DNA from: Solibacillus silvestris_B
GTDB lineage: Bacteria > Bacillota > Bacilli > Bacillales_A > Planococcaceae
Length of the DNA stretch: 64,000 bases
NCBI RefSeq assembly: GCF_051967575.1
Contig: NZ_JBQCJW010000001.1
Coordinates: 124,001-188,000, forward strand
Reading direction: 5' to 3'
Position numbers and translations under genes: made by a program. Positions 59,985 through 64,000 of the stretch are shown in pieces; position 1 is the stretch's first letter, and every line of letters starts with the position of its first letter. The notes beneath the pieces are model-generated. The model saw nothing but the letters and a program-made list of their open reading frames with translations. It ran no database searches and was not told the origin of the DNA.

Positions 59985-60857
59985 TTATTGTTTTGCATCT
60001 GCAAGCCATTGCCGGAGTACTTCCACAAATTTTTGCGATGCTGGTGAAAGTTTCTGCTTCGTCGATAAACCGATAATACGATAGCTTTCCTGCACGAGCG
60101 GCAAGGCCTTCACATTATTCGGCAACATTGAAATCGCCATTTCCGGTAAAATACTAATTCCCACATTATGCTCCACCATCGATACAATCGCCTTCTCATC
60201 ATAGAGTTCGAAGCGGATATTCGGATGGACTCCGTATTTTTCGAATGCAGTCATCACATCATTTGTCCCTTTATATGATGGCATAATGATTGGTGTATTT
60301 TCAATTTCCAATAAATTAATCTCTGTTCTATCATATAGCGGACTATCGGACGACACAATACATAACAGCGGATCTCGCTTTAATGGCATAAATTCAAATT
60401 GTTTCGAGCTTGTCCGGTTTAAAAAGCCGCAATCGACCTCACCTTTCAATAGCCATTGTTCAATTTCATAGTAATCCCCTTCCCGGAGTTCAATGCGGAT
60501 TCCGGGATATTGGGAATCCATAATATGAATAATATTCGGCATCCAATGTGTGGAAATCGTCGAAATAAGCCCTACACGCACCGTTCCTTTATTCACGCCT
60601 AAAATATTCGATGCTGCTTGCTGCAAATGTTCCTGTGCCAGCAGAACTTTGCGCATTTCATACAGCATTTGCATTCCATCTTCCGTTAATGTAACACCTG
60701 TTCGATTTCGATGAATTAAATTAAACCCGAATTCCTTCTCCAAGCTCGATATGGCATGACTTACGGCAGATTGTGTGAGCCCTAAACTTGTTGCCGCTTT
60801 TGTGAAGCTATGCACTTCCGCAACTTTATTCAAAATTTCATATTTCACTAAACTCAT
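59985..60857 (-). CDS. LysR family transcriptional regulator
   Basis: A 290-residue LysR regulator. The winged helix is at residues 1-60 (FTKAATSLGLTQSAVSHAISSLEKEFG); the rest is the LysR substrate-binding domain. It should bind the region between itself and the divergent DMT transporter gene (60858-61000) and control both, and by co-transcription the CoaB-like gene downstream. The effector is unknown. It starts with ATG behind TGGAGTGAATTATA. Confidence 0.92.
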   Translation of the reverse strand: MSLVKYEILNKVAEVHSFTKAATSLGLTQSAVSHAISSLEKEFGFNLIHRNRTGVTLTEDGMQMLYEMRKVLLAQEHLQQAASNILGVNKGTVRVGLISTISTHWMPNIIHIMDSQYPGIRIELREGDYYEIEQWLLKGEVDCGFLNRTSSKQFEFMPLKRDPLLCIVSSDSPLYDRTEINLLEIENTPIIMPSYKGTNDVMTAFEKYGVHPNIRFELYDEKAIVSMVEHNVGISILPEMAISMLPNNVKALPLVQESYRIIGLSTKQKLSPASQKFVEVLRQWLADAKQ

Positions 60858-61000
60858 TATAATTCACTCCACAATATATTTTACATCATGAATTTTTTTC
60901 ATATTAACCATTATAAACATTCGTTTTACTAATCACAACGCACAGATTATACTGTTTTATAACAGTAATGTACTTATTTTTCAGAAATGTGGTGACATCT

Positions 61001-61900
61001 TTGAGTTTACAGGGAAAAGCAAATGTTTTAATGATTATCGTTACGATGTTTTGGGGGCTATCCTATACCTTTATGGTGATGGGGCTTGAAATTTTGGAAA
61101 CCTATAATGTTGTAGCATTGCGATGTTTAATCGCATTTATCATTGCGGGGCTAATCTTTTTGCCGAAGATGTTGCGCGTCAATGCAAAAACAATTTTCTA
61201 TTCATCCATTCAAGGTTTTTTGCTGTTTTCGGTTTTTGCCTTATCACTTTTCGGATTAAAAACGACTTCTGCAAGCAATGCGGGCTTTATTTTAAGCTTA
61301 ACTGTTGTATTGGTGCCTATCTTTACAAGCTTTTTGGAAAAACGACTCCCTTCACGGGCAGTAAGCTTTGCCGTTGTTGCGACAATGATAGGGATTATAA
61401 TTTTAACATTTAAAGAATCGCTTTCTTTCCAGCCAGGTGATTTATTAGTTGCGATTGCTGCGGTTTGCTACTCTGTCTACTTAATATTAAACAGTAAATT
61501 CACGAAAGACGTGGAATCGATTTCTTACGGTGTGTACCAGTTAGGTGTCGCTGGTTTATTCGGCGCAATTTTTACAATATTATTTGAATCCCCGCAGCTT
61601 CCGTCAACTTCAACGGGTTGGGTTGCTATTTTAGGATTGGGCATTATTTGTACAGCATTTTGCTTTATTGCACAAGCTGTTGTACAACAATATACATCCC
61701 CTACACATACGGGTTTAATTTTTTCTTTGGAACCAATTTTTGCGGCGATTTTTGCAGTGATCTTCCTAGGTGAAGGACTGACTTCGCAGCTATTAATCGG
61801 TGGCGCATTTATTTTAATCGGAAATTTTGTTGCTCAGCTTGAACAATTGATATCGATGAAAAAATTAACTGCAGCCGCTCAATCTGAGACAACGATATAA
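61001..61900 (+). CDS. DMT superfamily (EamA) transporter
   Basis: A 299-residue transporter with ten membrane spans in two EamA repeats (TMFWGLSYTFMVMGLE and AVCYSVYLILNSKF). It is divergent from the LysR gene, the standard arrangement for a LysR-regulated exporter. The start is set at the TTG at 61001 with GTGGTG upstream; an ATG at 60968 has no ribosome site but would add 11 residues. Cargo unknown. Confidence 0.85.
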   Translation: MSLQGKANVLMIIVTMFWGLSYTFMVMGLEILETYNVVALRCLIAFIIAGLIFLPKMLRVNAKTIFYSSIQGFLLFSVFALSLFGLKTTSASNAGFILSLTVVLVPIFTSFLEKRLPSRAVSFAVVATMIGIIILTFKESLSFQPGDLLVAIAAVCYSVYLILNSKFTKDVESISYGVYQLGVAGLFGAIFTILFESPQLPSTSTGWVAILGLGIICTAFCFIAQAVVQQYTSPTHTGLIFSLEPIFAAIFAVIFLGEGLTSQLLIGGAFILIGNFVAQLEQLISMKKLTAAAQSETTI

Positions 61901-62136
61901 TACTGGGAGGCATGGTGATTATTGCGCCATTTCTCCTTTTTTTCTTTAAGGCAGAGATTTTTATTCTATTTTTGTTCTATTTTAAATCATTTTTTAATAT
62001 AATAAAAAATGTGACTATTTTTCTGATAGTTCTAAAAAGATAATCAGTTTTCATAATAACATTCTGACGTTATTATAAAGAATAGCATTGCTACAATAAC
62101 AAGTATTTAACAAGTTGTATTAAAGGAAGTGTTACA

Positions 62137-63126
62137 ATGGTTATGGTTGGACGTAATGACCAATGCATATGTGGTAGCGGAAAAAAATATAAGAAATGTT
62201 GCGAAGGGAAAAACCAAGTTACTTCGATGAACGTTTTCCAAGATGAAATTGAAAACGTGCTGCAAACATTCTATAGTAACTACCCAGAAAGAAAAGATAT
62301 TCGAGAGTTTATGGAATTAGTGCAAATTTGGGCCCCTAAGCTTGAAAAAAAGTTACACAAAGAATTAGTAGAAGCAGTTGCCTTGGATGAATTTTTCTTC
62401 CATCAGCGCCCGGATATTTGGAAAAATTTCCTGTTAAAAACAGCAAAGAAAGCTATGCGCCCATCGATGATCGAATTGTTGCAAACATGGGAAAAGCCAA
62501 TTTTCTTCATTGGTATCGTAGAAGAAGTGAACAACGATTATTTTACGGCTATTTCTGCATTAGATGGTACAAGCTATCATATTCAGCGTGAAAGTCATAA
62601 ATCTATTCCATTAGGGATGCGTGTATTCGCATTTTTATTGCCTGATGGTTCTAAAAAGGAAAATCATGTTTTAGCCGTTTCGACATTAATTTTCTTCCAT
62701 AAAGAACATGCGATATCATTTGAGCAATTTACAGATGCTTTTAATGCAAGTGGTTTATCACTCGAGCAATTCGCAAAAGAAAAACACCTATTATTATGGG
62801 AAGGTTTAGTAGAAAACGGCTACGAAGGCGAAGAGTTCACGCCGTTTGAACAAGAAGTGGTTGAGCAGCTAAAAGAATTCATGACAGACAAATCCATCGA
62901 TAATGAAAGCTTTGTAATGCTCGTTGAAGATTATTTAATTGAAAAACAGCCCTCAGCCCGAAAAGCAGGAGCTATTGCTGCTGGCGCTATTCGTTTCGGT
63001 CAAGATCATGATTTATTAGGCCAAAAATTCACTGTTAAAGAAATCGGCGAAAGCTTTAGCGTTTCCCCGTCTTCATTGAATAAATATTATCAGGAATTAA
63101 CTGCTTTCTACAAAGAAAAGCAATAA
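62137..63126 (+). CDS. SEC-C metal-binding domain protein
   Basis: A 329-residue protein. The first 25 residues are a SEC-C zinc motif (CICGSGKKYKKCC), as at the end of SecA. A helical domain follows (about residues 35-130), then a small beta domain (FIGIVEEVNNDYFTAIS), and a helix-turn-helix-like end (KFTVKEIGESFSVSPSSLNKYY). SEC-C units bind zinc and help contact ribosomes or SecB-like partners. The rest is not recognised. Start ATG 62137 behind AAAGGAAGTGTTACA. Monocistronic, with two possible terminators. Confidence 0.8.
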   Translation: MVMVGRNDQCICGSGKKYKKCCEGKNQVTSMNVFQDEIENVLQTFYSNYPERKDIREFMELVQIWAPKLEKKLHKELVEAVALDEFFFHQRPDIWKNFLLKTAKKAMRPSMIELLQTWEKPIFFIGIVEEVNNDYFTAISALDGTSYHIQRESHKSIPLGMRVFAFLLPDGSKKENHVLAVSTLIFFHKEHAISFEQFTDAFNASGLSLEQFAKEKHLLLWEGLVENGYEGEEFTPFEQEVVEQLKEFMTDKSIDNESFVMLVEDYLIEKQPSARKAGAIAAGAIRFGQDHDLLGQKFTVKEIGESFSVSPSSLNKYYQELTAFYKEKQ

Positions 63127-63135
63127 AATCAAATT

Positions 63136-63166
63136 AGCTACTTTCGAGACATCGAAAGTAGCTTTT
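63136..63166 (+). terminator. Terminator after SEC-C gene
   Basis: AGCTACTTTCG (63136-63146) pairs with CGAAAGTAGCT (63153-63163), then TTTATATT. Confidence 0.85.
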
Positions 63167-63181
63167 ATATTATGCGAAAAT

Positions 63182-63236
63182 AAAAAAACGATTCGTAAAT
63201 TAGCCGTGATGCTGCGCTAATTACAAATCGTTTTTT
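63182..63236 (+). terminator. Second hairpin with T-run
   Basis: AAAAAACGATT...TTAGC pairs with GC..TAATTA..AATCGTTTTTT over about 20 bp with small mismatches, ending in six T. It may be a second terminator or part of a structured intergenic RNA. Confidence 0.7.
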
Positions 63237-63240
63237 CCCT

Positions 63241-63410
63241 TTGCAATAAAGGGATTAAAAAATGAAGAAATTTTTCAACGGAAACCACTCCGTTGAAGGA
63301 TTTACCTATAGAACATAAATCTGTACCAAAGATTTATAAAGGTAAATAAGAAATACTTAATAAGTATATCAAAAAAATATCATTTTTCAACAATATAGCA
63401 AATGTTAAAA
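63241..63410. other. Structured intergenic region, no gene
   Basis: After the terminators there are two further inverted repeats: TTCAACGGA/TCCGTTGAA (63274-63297) and a nested one, ATTTACCT..ATAAATCT/AGATTTAT..AGGTAAAT (63300-63347). No open frame uses them. They may form a small RNA or a protein-binding region. Confidence 0.5.
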
Positions 63411-63415
63411 AATTA

Positions 63416-63607
63416 TCATTTTTCACTAATTTTCATTATTTCTTCACCTAAAAACTGAAGCTGTTCTCCTACTGTGCAGCTTTCTATACAGAAACGATGT
63501 GCTCCTTGCTTCCCTCGAGTTTTTCGAAGGTCACGAATGACAAGGCAATCCACACAGTACGTATCTGTTAATTGATCTATATCTTTCATTACATCAACTT
63601 TATTCAA
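63416..63607 (-). CDS. Small zinc-finger protein (YpeQ-like)
   Basis: A 63-residue protein with CVDC at residues 18-21 and a later HRFCIESC (Cys-x-x-x-Cys), so likely one zinc. The pattern DQLTDTYCVDCLV ... FCIESCTVGEQLQFLG matches small zinc-finger proteins that, as I recall, lie next to an RNase HI-like gene in Bacillus (ypeQ-ypeP), just as here. Function unknown. The ATG is behind AGAGGAGGCACATGA. Confidence 0.8.
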   Translation of the reverse strand: MNKVDVMKDIDQLTDTYCVDCLVIRDLRKTRGKQGAHRFCIESCTVGEQLQFLGEEIMKISEK

Positions 63608-63717
63608 TTCATGTGCCTCCTCTAATTTGTTTTACTATTGTACGCTATTTTATTTCTTTTCTCCAACTTCCATCCTTTTGCTATACTTGATGTATGTGAA
63701 GCAAAAGGAGCGGTTTA

Positions 63718-64000
63718 ATGCTAGAAGTATACATTGATGGCGCAAGTGCCGGCAATCCTGGTCCGAGTGGAATCGGGATTTTTATAAAAGGTGAAGGACA
63801 TCACTTAAAAATAAGCGAACCAATAGGCAATACAAATAATCATCAGGCAGAATTCACTGCACTAGTGCGCGGATTGGAAGAAGCGCTGAAAATCGGCTCA
63901 TCGTTTGTTTCGATGCGCTCCGACTCGAAAATAGTTGTAAGTTCAATCGACAAAGCATATGTCAAAAACGAGGAATTTAAGCCATATTTGCAACAAGCGT
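63718..64000 (+). CDS. RNase HI-like protein, N-terminal part (cut by window edge)
   Basis: The first 94 residues of an RNase H-fold protein of the YpeP (reverse transcriptase-like) type. Acidic active-site residues are visible: D in VYIDGASAG near residue 6, E in HQAEFTALV and D in MRSDSKIVV, matching the DED part of RNase HI. It would cut the RNA strand of RNA-DNA hybrids, or may be inactive like some YpeP proteins. ATG behind AAAAGGAGCGGTTTA. It is divergent from the YpeQ-like gene and runs off the window. Confidence 0.9.
   Translation, partial: MLEVYIDGASAGNPGPSGIGIFIKGEGHHLKISEPIGNTNNHQAEFTALVRGLEEALKIGSSFVSMRSDSKIVVSSIDKAYVKNEEFKPYLQQA

Overview
The window is 64 kb of chromosome from a low-GC Firmicute of the order Bacillales, most like the Lysinibacillus/Solibacillus group of the Planococcaceae (Caryophanaceae). 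This placement is inference. It rests on strong AGGAGG ribosome binding sites, frequent TTG/GTG starts, a proline T-box leader before proBA, CvfC, a YpeQ/YpeP-like pair, a YcdB/YcdC-type exported protein, and a GC-rich non-coding repeat of a kind I recall from this group. Both window edges cut a gene: a catalase at the left and an RNase HI-like protein at the right. No rRNA, tRNA, CRISPR array, prophage or replication origin was seen.

Region by region: 1-3.2 kb holds a heme catalase fragment, a P-loop kinase, a HIT protein and a lone ResC/CcsB cytochrome c assembly protein. From 3.4 to 6.0 kb is a tight five-gene operon of ABC ATPase, permease, small membrane protein, ECF-like sigma factor and a possible anti-sigma partner. 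From 6.3 to 13.2 kb come a manganese catalase, an MBL hydrolase, a BCCT osmolyte transporter, CtaG with a DUF2243 protein, an HXXEE protein and a GNAT enzyme. From 13.4 to 15.8 kb is a quinone/electrophile stress cluster (MhqO-like dioxygenase, FMN reductase, YceI) with three MhqR-type palindromes. From 17.2 to 21.1 kb is an IS1182-family element, a GC-rich repeat and a decayed persulfide-response locus: an intact CstR repressor, a thioredoxin, a TlpA-like protein broken by an amber codon in its WCPPC motif, and CstR-type operators.

From 21.2 to 27.4 kb are a VOC protein, a truncated anion/bile-acid-type transporter joined to a CrcB fluoride channel pair, small zinc-binding proteins, a LysM-3D cell-wall protein and a MATE pump. 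From 27.5 to 41 kb are a large YcdB/YcdC-type exported protein, a Na/Pi cotransporter, a membrane glycerophosphodiesterase, a DsbA-type remnant, an aspartate kinase, a DegV protein and topoisomerase III. From 41 to 46.2 kb are an ABC exporter with a divergent HTH regulator, a diguanylate cyclase and an orphan sigma factor. From 46.4 to 50.1 kb is the proline T-box leader with proB, proA and a DMT transporter. The rest holds a degenerate VWA protein, CvfC, an ABC-F protein, an HD hydrolase, Fhs, a cold-shock protein, a stand-alone CoaB-like protein, a LysR regulator with a divergent DMT transporter, a SEC-C protein and the YpeQ/YpeP-like pair.

The recurring theme is redox and thiol stress: two catalase types, MhqR-type quinone detoxification, CstR persulfide sensing, thioredoxins and cytochrome assembly. 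Several loci show decay (TlpA-like gene, oxidoreductase start, DsbA-type protein, transporter fragment). I see no clear defence island or wholly new system. The most unusual intact units are the ABC/sigma-factor operon, the VWA protein with a degraded metal site, and the structured intergenic regions.
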